NCBI RefSeq assembly: GCF_025143985.1
Contig: NZ_CP083564.1
Coordinates: forward strand, 2,387,001-2,451,000
Source of the DNA: Sulfitobacter sp. W027
GTDB lineage: Bacteria; Pseudomonadota; Alphaproteobacteria; Rhodobacterales; Rhodobacteraceae
Direction of reading: 5' to 3'
Length of the DNA stretch: 64,000 nt
The notes under the pieces were generated by a model. It saw nothing but the letters and a program-made list of their open reading frames with translations. It did not search any database and had not been told where the DNA came from. Below are positions 47,149 through 54,881 of this stretch, piece by piece. Made by a program: the position numbers and the translations under genes. Each line of letters opens with the position of its first letter. Within the stretch, counting starts at the first letter, position 1.

Positions 47149-47577
47149 TCACATATAGCCGCGCGCGAGCAGGATCAGCACAAGATAGCGCCCGCCTTTG
47201 GCAAGGGTGACGATCAGCAAAAAGCGCCAAAGCGGCTCGCGCAGCATGCCTGCGGCCAAGGTCAGCGGGTCACCAATGATCGGCACCCAACTGGCCAGCA
47301 GGCTCCAATAGCCCCAACGCCGATACCAATTCGAGGCGCGGGCCATCTGTTTGCCCGAAAAGGGAAACCAGCGGTGATCGGCAAAATGGCTGAGGTAGCG
47401 CCCCAGCAGCCAGTTCACCACCGACCCCAGAACATTGCCTAGCGTCGCCACCAGCCACAGCAGCGCGGTCGCATGGGCACCGGAGTACATCAGCCAAAGA
47501 AGCAGCGCTTCGGACTGCGCAGGGATCAGCGTTGCCGCCAGCAGCGCGGCGAAAAACAGGCTCAGCAGGGCCAGCAT
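47149..47577 (-). CDS. YqaA-family membrane protein
   Basis: A 142-residue protein with several transmembrane stretches, from LLSLFFAALLAATLIP (N-terminal) through LVATLGNVLGSVVNWLLGRYL to a C-terminal helix LIVTLAKGGRYLVLILLA. The layout is that of YqaA, a short relative of DedA/VTT proteins implicated in membrane lipid handling; no precise role is known. It converges on the SleB gene, separated by three bases, and lies just beyond the hemP end. Confidence 0.83.
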   Translation of the reverse strand: MLALLSLFFAALLAATLIPAQSEALLLWLMYSGAHATALLWLVATLGNVLGSVVNWLLGRYLSHFADHRWFPFSGKQMARASNWYRRWGYWSLLASWVPIIGDPLTLAAGMLREPLWRFLLIVTLAKGGRYLVLILLARGYM

Positions 47578-47698
47578 GTCAGCGGCGCAGGACAGTGAGG
47601 GCGAAGAGGTCGGGCATGGCGCGTCAGTAATGACGCCGTAGCGTCAGGGCAAGCCACAGCCGCACCTTTGGAGCGCCGCCTTGGGAGTGCCGGGCGGC

Positions 47699-47872
47699 TT
47701 ACTTCGTCAGGATCAATTTCCCCGCCCGGGTGATGCGCAGCGTATAGGTCTGGCCGTCCAACACGATATTGGCCGTTGACCCATTGGGCACCAAGGCACG
47801 CGCATCATGCACGGCCTCTTCGACCGGAGGACGGGCGGGCGACGGATCGGGAAGTTTTTGCATCAGGCTCAT
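47699..47872 (-). CDS. hemP: hemin uptake protein HemP
   Basis: A 57-residue protein starting MSLMQKLPD and ending in LDGQTYTLRITRAGKLILTK, the core of the HemP family. HemP is a small cytosolic protein needed for haem uptake in several proteobacteria, perhaps by activating receptor transcription. The ATG at 47872 has GGGGAAG upstream and overlaps the stop of an upstream small ORF (ATGA). It is the last gene of the minus-strand ChaN-monooxygenase-ORF-hemP run. Confidence 0.85.
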   Translation of the reverse strand: MSLMQKLPDPSPARPPVEEAVHDARALVPNGSTANIVLDGQTYTLRITRAGKLILTK

Positions 47873-48045
47873 ACTGCTTCCCCTATCCGGCAAGCGCGCT
47901 GCAAATCGATGAGATGTTCAAGGCCAAAGCCATCGCAGGGTGCAGGATCATTGCTGCAGAGCGCGATATCGCGCCAGCTGTTGTTGGATTGGGTCTGTAG
48001 CCGGGCATGGGCCATTGGCTCGGGCGTGGTCACGGGTGTCCTCAC
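47869..48045 (-). CDS. 58-codon ORF coupled to hemP, function unknown
   Basis: A GTG start has AAAGGAG eight bases upstream, a near-ideal ribosome-binding site, and the stop overlaps the hemP ATG as ATGA. The 58-residue product has a W-R-D-I-A segment, four cysteines spread along it (in ALCSND, APCDGF and RACRIG) and no signal peptide. I recognise no family. It may be a small protein co-made with HemP or a translated leader that sets hemP translation. Third-position GC is only modestly high, so reality is uncertain; the two translation signals are the evidence. Confidence 0.5.
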   Translation of the reverse strand: MRTPVTTPEPMAHARLQTQSNNSWRDIALCSNDPAPCDGFGLEHLIDLQRACRIGEAV

Positions 48046-48162
48046 GGGGCGGGCTCCTTTCCTTTGACATCCGGGCTTCCGACGCACGGTGGCTTGGACG
48101 GTTGCGGCGTAAAGTCTTTGTCCCCGGAGAAAATACCGGGCTCCCCTAATGGCTACTTAATC

Positions 48163-48177
48163 TGATTATTTTAGTCA
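48163..48177. promoter_or_regulatory. iron-type operator candidate (TGA-N9-TCA) upstream of the hemP unit
   Basis: TGATTATTTTAGTCA is a TGA-N9-TCA element, the form described for RirA/iron-Rhodo boxes in alphaproteobacteria. It overlaps a TTGACT that could act as -35, and lies about 118 bases upstream of the 58-codon ORF and 28 bases past the end of the monooxygenase gene, consistent with iron-repressed transcription of hemP. Confidence 0.5.
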
Positions 48178-48204
48178 AGTATAGAAAACCCCGACCCGCC
48201 CGCT

Positions 48205-48522
48205 TTACGGGGCTTCGATCTTCTGAATGGCGCGAAAGCCCTCAAACCGGGGCGAGCCTTCATGCAGCTTGCGGGTTTGGCCCGCCCGCGCATGGGACGC
48301 ACGAAAGGCGTCGCTGGTGGTCCAAGCGCGAAACTGTGCTTCGCTTTCCCAAACGGTATGTGACGCATAGAGGATCGCCCCTTCCTCCTCTGGCCCCTTA
48401 AGCATGTGAAAGGACACGAAACCGGGCGTTTCTTTCAGGTGGCTTTCGCGGTTTAGCCAAAGCTCTTCGAAGGCGGCGGCATTCTCGGGCAGTACGGTGA
48501 AACGGTTCATGGCAAGATACAT
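48205..48522 (-). CDS. antibiotic-biosynthesis-monooxygenase fold protein, IsdG/HmuQ-like
   Basis: A 105-residue ABM-fold protein. The pattern AMNRFTVLPENAAAFEELW, then GFVSFHMLKGPEEEGAILYASHTVWES, with F/H near the centre, resembles haem-degrading monooxygenases such as HmuQ and IsdG, which open haem to release iron. It lies between ChaN and the hemP unit, so a haem role is supported by context. The active-site Asn/Trp/His set cannot be settled from sequence alone. Confidence 0.75.
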   Translation of the reverse strand: MYLAMNRFTVLPENAAAFEELWLNRESHLKETPGFVSFHMLKGPEEEGAILYASHTVWESEAQFRAWTTSDAFRASHARAGQTRKLHEGSPRFEGFRAIQKIEAP

Positions 48523-48532
48523 GGCCTGTCCT

Positions 48533-49282
48533 TTAGTTCTTGTTCAGGCCGTTACAGGGGTTTTCCCGTGGAGTTGGTGCAATAACATGGGTCTCGTCAA
48601 AAGGCGTGTCCGTCTCTGCCTCAACAAAGCCGATGGCGTGAGTGGTCACCTCGGGCGCCGCTTGGGCGATGAGCGCCGGAATACCCCAATCGGTCCGCGC
48701 ATGGCCGTTGCCGGTGATCACGGCCACGGGCGGGCCGTAGGTCTCCAACGCCGCAAGTGCAGCCCGCGCGAATGTGGCATCGCGGTAGCGTTGCACGGCG
48801 ACCATGCCGCCCATCATCTCGCGCGGCATGGCTTCGCAATGGGCTGCGAACTGCAAGTCGATCCGGGCGGCCAGTTGGGCTTCGGGAAGCAGTTGGTCAA
48901 GGCCAAAGCGCCGGGCCTCTAGCCCGAAGATTGCAGCCGCCCCGTCCCTATAAACCCTCTGCACCGCATCTCGCGGGGCAGCAGCGCCAATGATCCGCGC
49001 CCTGCCCAAGGCGTCAAATATCGGCGCGTAGATGTCGAAGTTTTGCCAGCCGCTTGCCTCCCACGCCTGCGCGATCTGGCTGCGGTCAGCATCGGCCTTG
49101 GCGGCTTCCTCGGCGGTGAGCATCTCGAACACCACAGCGGTCGGGCGCAGCGCCTCCAGCGCAGCGGCCTGTTTGATGTGCGCTTGGGGGTTGTCATGCA
49201 CCTCGCCCAAAATCACGATCTCAGGACCGGGGTCGGCCCCGGCGGGGAGCGCGAGGCAAAGCAAGAAAGCGATCAGGCGCAT
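48533..49282 (-). CDS. ChaN-family haem-binding lipoprotein-like protein
   Basis: A 249-residue protein with an N-terminal signal peptide (MRLIAFLLCLALPAGA) and a ChaN/DUF399 domain: VILGEVHDNPQAHIKQAAALE, PTAVVFEMLTAEEA, and later VAVITGNGHARTDWGIP. Members bind haem and serve iron uptake. There is no lipobox cysteine, so it is probably a soluble periplasmic protein. AAAGGA lies five bases before ATG 49282. It heads the ChaN-monooxygenase-(small ORF)-hemP run. Confidence 0.85.
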   Translation of the reverse strand: MRLIAFLLCLALPAGADPGPEIVILGEVHDNPQAHIKQAAALEALRPTAVVFEMLTAEEAAKADADRSQIAQAWEASGWQNFDIYAPIFDALGRARIIGAAAPRDAVQRVYRDGAAAIFGLEARRFGLDQLLPEAQLAARIDLQFAAHCEAMPREMMGGMVAVQRYRDATFARAALAALETYGPPVAVITGNGHARTDWGIPALIAQAAPEVTTHAIGFVEAETDTPFDETHVIAPTPRENPCNGLNKN

Positions 49283-49609
49283 GGGCGTCCTTTCAGGCAA
49301 AAACAAAATGCGGAAGGGTATAGGACCCCGCAGGCGTGCTTATAAGTGTAGCCTGCATCCATCGGCCCGCGACACTGTTTTGTCGGTTATAACCTCTCGC
49401 GCGCGGCAGACGTTTAGAAAGGGCGCCTCTATGTCGTTTTGGTCAGGCAGGTCGAAGGTCCATCCGCGCATGGCCCCGACATCAGCGCCTGCAAGTCGCG
49501 CGACGGCCCTACCGACGGGATGTCACTTTGGGCAGCCGCACAGTTAATAACCCCAAACAGCCGGGATTATTGGCAGACGGCTGCACGGTTCAGCTTAGGA
49601 CTTCACCCC
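49283..49609. other. 327-base region between chaN and a small membrane-protein gene
   Basis: No gene is convincing. GGTTATAACC at 49386-49395 is a ten-base palindrome. GCAGCCG (49532-49538) and CGGCTGC (49578-49584), with AATAACCC and GGGATTATT inside, form a long imperfect hairpin just beyond the end of the next minus-strand gene. This could be a terminator or 3' structure. The rest shows nothing I can name. Confidence 0.45.
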
Positions 49610-49849
49610 TTAAGCGTCCGTCTTCAACTCAGGGTCATTATAGTCGTTCGGATCGAAATCGTCTGGGTCAAACGGGTCTTCATGTTCGGCAATACCACTG
49701 ACATGGGTGGTGCCGCTTTCCTCGTCAAACACCAGACCATAGTTCGCTTTGCCCTCGCTTTTAAAGCGCCGAAACTCGTGGATGCCTGCGTAGACAAAGA
49801 CCAGTGTGATCGGCAGCAGAATCAAAAATGCGATAATCTGGGCGTCCAT
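49610..49849 (-). CDS. small single-pass membrane protein with acidic tail
   Basis: A 79-residue protein: one transmembrane helix (about residues 4-22, IIAFLILLPITLVFVYAGI), a short basic stretch (HEFRRFKSEGK) and a strongly acidic tail (about 12 Asp/Glu in the last 30 residues; DPFDPDDFDPNDYNDPE). The helix-then-basic order predicts a cytoplasmic tail. GAGGAG lies before the start. The family is unknown. Confidence 0.65.
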   Translation of the reverse strand: MDAQIIAFLILLPITLVFVYAGIHEFRRFKSEGKANYGLVFDEESGTTHVSGIAEHEDPFDPDDFDPNDYNDPELKTDA

Positions 49850-50265
49850 AAATGCGCTCCTCTATATGCTAGTCGGGGGCCGTATCACCGAATTGTGCGC
49901 GGGCAGGTGGACTGCGCAGACGGTGATCTGGCCTGAGATAACAAGGTTCGCCCCGCCGGGTCGCGCAGGCGGACCAACTTCGGCCCTATCTGAACCGCCG
50001 TGTGAGAGAAAGCATTAAACCAGAAGCGTCGTTCCGCAAGCCCTTATTTATTTGGGCTTTGGAAGGACTTTTATAAAGGTCACCCAGCAATCTGCGCGCG
50101 TCTTGTCACCGCTACAAATCCTCTAAGCTGCACAAAAAACAGCACAGACGCAGTGACTTGCCCGCCCGTTCCCGAAAAAGCGCCGCGTTACAAAAGCTTC
50201 GTCAAACTTAAACATTCGTGACATTCACCGCTGCGATAGCTCGCCCCGCAAACCCCGGGGGACTT
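49850..50265. other. 416-base non-coding region upstream of phnC
   Basis: No gene is supported. It probably holds the phnC promoter: TATAAA at 50072-50077 after a TTGGGC-rich stretch, and a run of A+T-rich DNA from 50130 to 50215. I saw only poor resemblance to a Pho box (for example near 50103-50118), so phosphate control is not shown by sequence. Confidence 0.45.
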
Positions 50266-51060
50266 ATGCTCGTCATTTCTGAACTGACAAAAACATTCGG
50301 CGCAAACACAGCGGTGGCCCGCGCTAATCTGCAGGTCGACAAACCGCAGATGATCGGGATCATCGGCCGCTCCGGCGCGGGGAAATCCACGCTGCTGCGG
50401 ATGTTAAACCGGCTGACCGATTCCTCTTCGGGGCAGATCCTGTTCCAAAGGCGCGATGTGACCGCCCTGCGCGGCGCCGCCCGGCGCGGCTGGCAGGCAG
50501 AATGCGCGATGATCTTTCAGCAGTTCAACCTCGTCCCGCGGATGGATGTGGTGTCGAACGTGCTGCACGGCACGCTCAACCGCCGCTCGACGCTGAGCAG
50601 CATTTTCAACCTTTATCCCGATGCTGACATCACCCGCGCCATCGAAATCCTCGACCGTCTGGGCATCGCGCAGCACGCGCCCAAACGGGCCGAGGCGCTT
50701 TCCGGCGGGCAGCAACAGCGCGTCGCCATCGCCCGCGCCCTGATGCAAGACCCGCAGATCATTCTGGCCGATGAACCCATCGCCAGCCTCGACCCGATGA
50801 ACGCACAGGTGGTGATGCAATCGCTACGCCGCATCCACGAGGAAGATGGCCGCATGGTCATCGCCAACCTTCACACGCTGGATACCGCGCGCCGCTACTG
50901 CGACCGCGTGGTGGGGATGCGCGACGGCAAGATCGTCTTTGACGGCACGCCCGAGCAACTGACCACCAGCATGGCCCGCGAAATCTACGGTGCGGACAGC
51001 AGCTTCTCCGAAGCCGCCACCTCAACCGAGATCGAAACGCTGGACAAGGTGCCAGCCTGA
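50266..51060 (+). CDS. phnC: phosphonate ABC transporter, ATPase
   Basis: PhnC powers phosphonate uptake. The 264-residue ATPase has Walker [16 protein letters not shown], the signature [16 protein letters not shown], and Walker [13 protein letters not shown]. It belongs to the phosphonate group, with the F-N-L-V-P motif in the Q-loop region ([15 protein letters not shown]). The ATG at 50266 follows a GGGGGA; frames from 50218 are rejected. It precedes phnD and the two permease genes. Confidence 0.95.
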   Translation: MLVISELTKTFGANTAVARANLQVDKPQMIGIIGRSGAGKSTLLRMLNRLTDSSSGQILFQRRDVTALRGAARRGWQAECAMIFQQFNLVPRMDVVSNVLHGTLNRRSTLSSIFNLYPDADITRAIEILDRLGIAQHAPKRAEALSGGQQQRVAIARALMQDPQIILADEPIASLDPMNAQVVMQSLRRIHEEDGRMVIANLHTLDTARRYCDRVVGMRDGKIVFDGTPEQLTTSMAREIYGADSSFSEAATSTEIETLDKVPA

Positions 51061-51105
51061 CACGACCCGCCCCAAAGGGCATATTTTCAAACTGGAGACG
51101 ACAAA

Positions 51106-52014
51106 ATGAAGAAGCTCATCGCCGCCGCACTGGCAACCACGGCCCTGACCGGCGCTGCACTGGCTCAATCCGCAGATGTCACCGAATTTCGCATCGGCAT
51201 CCTCGGCGGGGAAAACGCGCAGGACCGGATGAACTCCTACGAATGTCTGCGCGGCTACACCGAAGAGCGCCTTGGCGTTCCGGCCAAACTCTTTGCCCCT
51301 GCCGACTATAACGGCGTTATCCAAGGCTTGCTGGGCGGCACGCTCGACATGGCGTGGCTGGGTGCCTCGGCCTATGCCGCCGTTTACCTGCAAGACCCCG
51401 AAGCGGTCGAGCCAGTACTGGTCAAGATCAACCTTGATGGCTCCTATGGCTACCACTCCATCGGCTTCGCGCGCAAAGATGCGGGCATCAACACGCTGGA
51501 AGACATGCAGGGCAAGGTCTTTGGCTTTGGCGATCCGAACTCCACCTCCGGCTACCTGATCCCTTCCATCGAAATCCCCCAGACGACCGGTGCCACCATG
51601 GAATCCGGCGACTACTTCGGTGAAGTGAAATTCACCGGCGGTCATGAGCAGACCATCGTCGCGGTCAACAACGGTGATGTGGCGGGCGGCGTGACATGGG
51701 CCGACGGTCAGGGCAACTGGGAAGACGGCTATAACTCCGGCGCGCTGCGCAAAGCCGTGGACGCGGGCCTCGTCGACATGAATGATCTGGTGGAAATCTG
51801 GCGCTCCAAGCCGATCCCCGAAGGCCCGGTCGTGCTGCGCAAAGACCTGCCTGAAGAGGTCAAAGCGACCATGACCCAACTGGTGGATGAGCTGCACGAG
51901 ATGGATGCCGACTGCGCCTATAGCGTGGCTGCGGGCGAGAGCCTTGGCTTCGATCCGATTGCGCATGACGCCTATGTCTCGATCGTCGAAGCGCGCAAGG
52001 CGAAATCCAACTGA
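51106..52014 (+). CDS. phnD: phosphonate ABC transporter, substrate-binding protein
   Basis: PhnD is the periplasmic receptor of the phosphonate transporter. The 302-residue protein has a signal peptide ending in LAQS-A (cleavage after about residue 21), then a type II binding fold: GILGGENAQDRMNSYE, GGTLDMAWLGASAYAAVYL and STSGYLIPSIEIPQ are family segments, with the phosphonate-contact region in FGFGDPNSTSGYL. AGGAGACGACAAA precedes the ATG. A stem-loop separates it from the permease gene. Confidence 0.95.
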   Translation: MKKLIAAALATTALTGAALAQSADVTEFRIGILGGENAQDRMNSYECLRGYTEERLGVPAKLFAPADYNGVIQGLLGGTLDMAWLGASAYAAVYLQDPEAVEPVLVKINLDGSYGYHSIGFARKDAGINTLEDMQGKVFGFGDPNSTSGYLIPSIEIPQTTGATMESGDYFGEVKFTGGHEQTIVAVNNGDVAGGVTWADGQGNWEDGYNSGALRKAVDAGLVDMNDLVEIWRSKPIPEGPVVLRKDLPEEVKATMTQLVDELHEMDADCAYSVAAGESLGFDPIAHDAYVSIVEARKAKSN

Positions 52015-52038
52015 TCCTTAGGGACGAAAGACATATGG

Positions 52039-52067
52039 CAGGTCCCGGCAACGATTGTCGGGGCCTG
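52039..52067 (+). repeat. intercistronic stem-loop between phnD and phnE
   Basis: A 12-base arm (52039-52050) pairs with 52056-52067 around a five-base loop, with two G-U pairs. Such stem-loops after receptor genes often protect the mRNA 3' end and raise binding-protein output over permease. No T run, so it is not a strong terminator. Confidence 0.65.
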
Positions 52068-52087
52068 TCGTCATAGGGGGACGACAG

Positions 52088-52966
52088 ATGCACCAGACCA
52101 CCACCGCGCCACAGATCACAGCGGATTACCTTGCCCATACCCGACAGAAGCGGGTGATGAATATGATCCTGCTGGTCGTTTTCGTGGCCCTGCTGATCGG
52201 CGGTTTCGGCACCGCCAATGCCCGCAACGCTGGCGGGTTCTGGAACGGGCTGCCCAATGTCTTTGACTTCCCCGCCGATGTGCTGGGCGAGGCTTGGGAG
52301 CGCGCCCATCTGCTGCCCGGCTATTTCGTGAAATACCTCCCCTCTCTCATCGAGACGGTGAACATCGCCGGGGCCGCCACACTGATCGGCGCACTTTTCG
52401 CGTTCTTCGCCGCCCTTCTGGCCACCCGTGGCCTTGCCCCCGCGCCATGGCTCGTCGGCCCTCTGCGTCGCCTGCTGGATGTGCTGCGCGCCGTGCCCGA
52501 AATTGTCGTCGCCCTCGTCCTGATCTTCCTGCTCGGCGGCGGCCCGGTGCCTGCGATGATCGCCATCGCGCTGCATACCGTGGGCGCGCTTGGCAAACTT
52601 TTCTCTGAGGTGAACGAGAACGCCTCCCTCAAACCCGTCGACGGACTTGCCTCTGTCGGGGCGGGCTGGCTGCAACGCATGGTGCTGGGCGTCGTGCCAC
52701 AGGTCGCGCCCAACTACCTCTCCTACGCGCTGCTGCGGTTCGAGATCAACATCCGCGCCTCGGCCATCCTCGGCTTCGTCGGCGCAGGCGGCATCGGCTA
52801 TGACCTGCGCAACACGATGTCTTGGGGCCAAGGCAAATTCGACGAGGCGGCGGCGATCTTTTTGCTGCTCTTCGGCACGATCATCATCGTTGACCAAGTC
52901 TCAAGCCATTTCCGCAACCGGCTGACCCATGGCCGCGCCTATAAGGACAAGGGAGCCATCCTGTGA
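52088..52966 (+). CDS. phnE: phosphonate ABC transporter, permease 1
   Basis: A 292-residue permease with about six transmembrane helices and the EAA loop, ALGKLFSEVNENASLKPVDGLASVGAGW, that contacts PhnC. The N-terminal helix LLVVFVALLIGGFGTA is followed by a short periplasmic stretch and the membrane core. GGGGGA precedes ATG 52088. Its stop overlaps the next permease GTG (GTGA). Two PhnE subunits form a heterodimeric channel. Confidence 0.93.
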   Translation: MHQTTTAPQITADYLAHTRQKRVMNMILLVVFVALLIGGFGTANARNAGGFWNGLPNVFDFPADVLGEAWERAHLLPGYFVKYLPSLIETVNIAGAATLIGALFAFFAALLATRGLAPAPWLVGPLRRLLDVLRAVPEIVVALVLIFLLGGGPVPAMIAIALHTVGALGKLFSEVNENASLKPVDGLASVGAGWLQRMVLGVVPQVAPNYLSYALLRFEINIRASAILGFVGAGGIGYDLRNTMSWGQGKFDEAAAIFLLLFGTIIIVDQVSSHFRNRLTHGRAYKDKGAIL

Positions 52967-54267
52967 CCGACCTTACCGCTTCCACCCTCCCCGCTCAGCA
53001 GGTCGCCAGCCGCAGCTTCCGCCGCAAGCGGATGGCGAGCCTTGCCGCTCCGGTACTGATCCTTGCCTACCTCACCTACGTCTTCTTTGCCTTCGACGTG
53101 GCCGGACTGGGCGATCGCATCAACGTGTCGAACATGAAGACGTTGGTCGCTGACAGTTACAGCTACAAAACCCATGTCGCCCGCGACAATCGCAACGGCG
53201 AGATAGAGATCGCCATCGAGGGCGAGCGCAAGGGCCGCTATGCGCCGGGCACCGCCCCCGATTGGGTCACCTTGGGCGAGACGACCCGCGTCGAATTGGG
53301 CAACGGCCATACCGTCGAACTGGGGCCAGAGGTGCGCTATGACGTGCCGGGCTACGGGCTAATCACCGCCACACCGGGCAGCAGCGGCGTCAACGCCACC
53401 CTGCCCGACGGCCCCCTGCCCGAGTGGATCAACGCCTCGAAAAACCGTCTTGCCGTAACCACGGAGGCAGGCCGCCTCACGATCACCCGCAACCGGGCCG
53501 AGGTCTTTCGCTATTTCAACGGGTGGGAGCTGTTCTTCTTCACGCTCGACAGCCCCTATCACGGCATGTCTCCGCTAGAGCTGCTGCGCAGCGGTGAATA
53601 CGGCGCGATCTGGCAGGACTTCTGGACCAACAAGATGTGGCGTCATGGCGATGTCGCTTGGGCACTGGTCGAGACGGTCCTGATGGCCTTTCTCGGCACC
53701 TTTGGCGCGGCGATGATTGCCCTGCCGCTGGGGTTCCTCGCGGCCAAGAACTTCTCTCCGCTTGGCGGTCTGCGCTTCGCCGCACGGCGTCTTTTCGACT
53801 TCTTACGCGGCGTCGATGGGCTCATTTGGACCATCGTGCTGTCCCGTGCCTTTGGCCCCGGCCCGCTGACCGGCTCGCTGGCGATCCTGCTAACCGACAC
53901 CGGCACCTTCGGCAAAATCTTCTCCGAGGCGCTGGAGAATGTGGATGACAAACAGATCGAAGGCATCGCCTCCACCGGGGCAGCCCCCGTACAGCGTTAC
54001 CGCTTTGGCGTGATCCCCCAGATCACCCCGGTCCTGCTCAGCCAAGTGCTCTACTATCTGGAGTCCAACACCCGCTCTGCCACAATCATCGGCGCGATCA
54101 CCGGCGGCGGCATCGGCCTGTTGCTGACCCAAGCGATCATCACCCAGAAGGATTGGGAGGAAGTCAGCTATTACATCGTGCTGATCATCCTGATGGTCGT
54201 GGCGATGGACAGTTTCTCGGGCTGGCTGCGCCGCAAGCTGATCGCGGGTAATGAGGCGGGCCACTGA
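52963..54267 (+). CDS. phnE: phosphonate ABC transporter, permease 2 (with large N-terminal insert)
   Basis: A 434-residue permease. The first helix is at about residues 29-47. It is followed by ~150 mostly hydrophilic residues, predicted periplasmic, with repeated beta-type segments, and only then by a second hydrophobic cluster and the permease core with the EAA loop TFGKIFSEALENVDDKQIEGIASTGAA. Permease 1 has a much shorter gap. The GTG start overlaps the previous stop; GGGAG lies before it. Its ATG-sharing stop leads into the acetyltransferase gene. Confidence 0.92.
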   Translation: MTDLTASTLPAQQVASRSFRRKRMASLAAPVLILAYLTYVFFAFDVAGLGDRINVSNMKTLVADSYSYKTHVARDNRNGEIEIAIEGERKGRYAPGTAPDWVTLGETTRVELGNGHTVELGPEVRYDVPGYGLITATPGSSGVNATLPDGPLPEWINASKNRLAVTTEAGRLTITRNRAEVFRYFNGWELFFFTLDSPYHGMSPLELLRSGEYGAIWQDFWTNKMWRHGDVAWALVETVLMAFLGTFGAAMIALPLGFLAAKNFSPLGGLRFAARRLFDFLRGVDGLIWTIVLSRAFGPGPLTGSLAILLTDTGTFGKIFSEALENVDDKQIEGIASTGAAPVQRYRFGVIPQITPVLLSQVLYYLESNTRSATIIGAITGGGIGLLLTQAIITQKDWEEVSYYIVLIILMVVAMDSFSGWLRRKLIAGNEAGH

Positions 54268-54881
54268 TGGCTCGTCTTAAACCCGACGCGCCCTTCCTCC
54301 ACCCGGACTGCGAGGTCACTGACACGCAGTTCGGGCGCTATGTCGAGATCGGGCGCGCCACGCGCCTCGCTCACTCCGAGATCGGCGACTACTCCTATTG
54401 CGACCGCTGGTGCGACATCGCCAACACGCAAGTTGGCAAGTTCAGCAATATCGCCGCAAGCGTGCGCATCGGGGCCACGGATCACCCAATGGAAAAGGCC
54501 AGCCTGCACCACTTCCACTACCGCGCCGGAGACTACTTCGACGGGGCCGAGGATGACGCCGATTGGTTCGCCCTCCGCCGCAGCCACCGCACGGTGATAG
54601 GCCATGACACATGGCTGGGCCACGGCGCGCAGGTCCGGCCCGAGGTGACCATCGGCGCTGGCGCGGTTGTCGCGGGCGGAGCCATCGTCACCCGCGATGT
54701 GGCGCCCTATATGATCGTTGCTGGCATCCCCGCCAAACCCCTACGCCGCCGCTTTTCCGAAAGCATCGCCACGCGGATGGAGGAATTGGCGTGGTGGGAT
54801 TGGCCCCATGACCGGCTGCAAGCATCGCTCAAGGATTTCCAGACCATGCCCGCCGAAGCGTTTTTGGAGAAATACGGCTAG
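54267..54881 (+). CDS. hexapeptide-repeat acetyltransferase of the phn locus
   Basis: A 204-residue left-handed beta-helix acyltransferase, DapD/LpxA-like in type. Hexad repeats are visible as in LAHSEIGDYSYCDR and IGAGAVVAGGAIVTRDVAPYMIVAGIPAKPL, and the histidine in IGHDTWLGHGAQV is the usual catalytic base. Its start shares a base with the permease-2 stop. Proteins of this type are conserved in phn loci of alphaproteobacteria. PhnO in E. coli N-acetylates aminoalkylphosphonates with a different fold; an analogous role here is inference. It ends four bases into the convergent phnF gene. Confidence 0.85.
   Translation: MARLKPDAPFLHPDCEVTDTQFGRYVEIGRATRLAHSEIGDYSYCDRWCDIANTQVGKFSNIAASVRIGATDHPMEKASLHHFHYRAGDYFDGAEDDADWFALRRSHRTVIGHDTWLGHGAQVRPEVTIGAGAVVAGGAIVTRDVAPYMIVAGIPAKPLRRRFSESIATRMEELAWWDWPHDRLQASLKDFQTMPAEAFLEKYG

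Noticed and set aside
50103..50215. Pho box upstream of phnC
   Set aside because: Only scattered TGTCA-like words; the 11-base repeat spacing needed for PhoB binding is not met.
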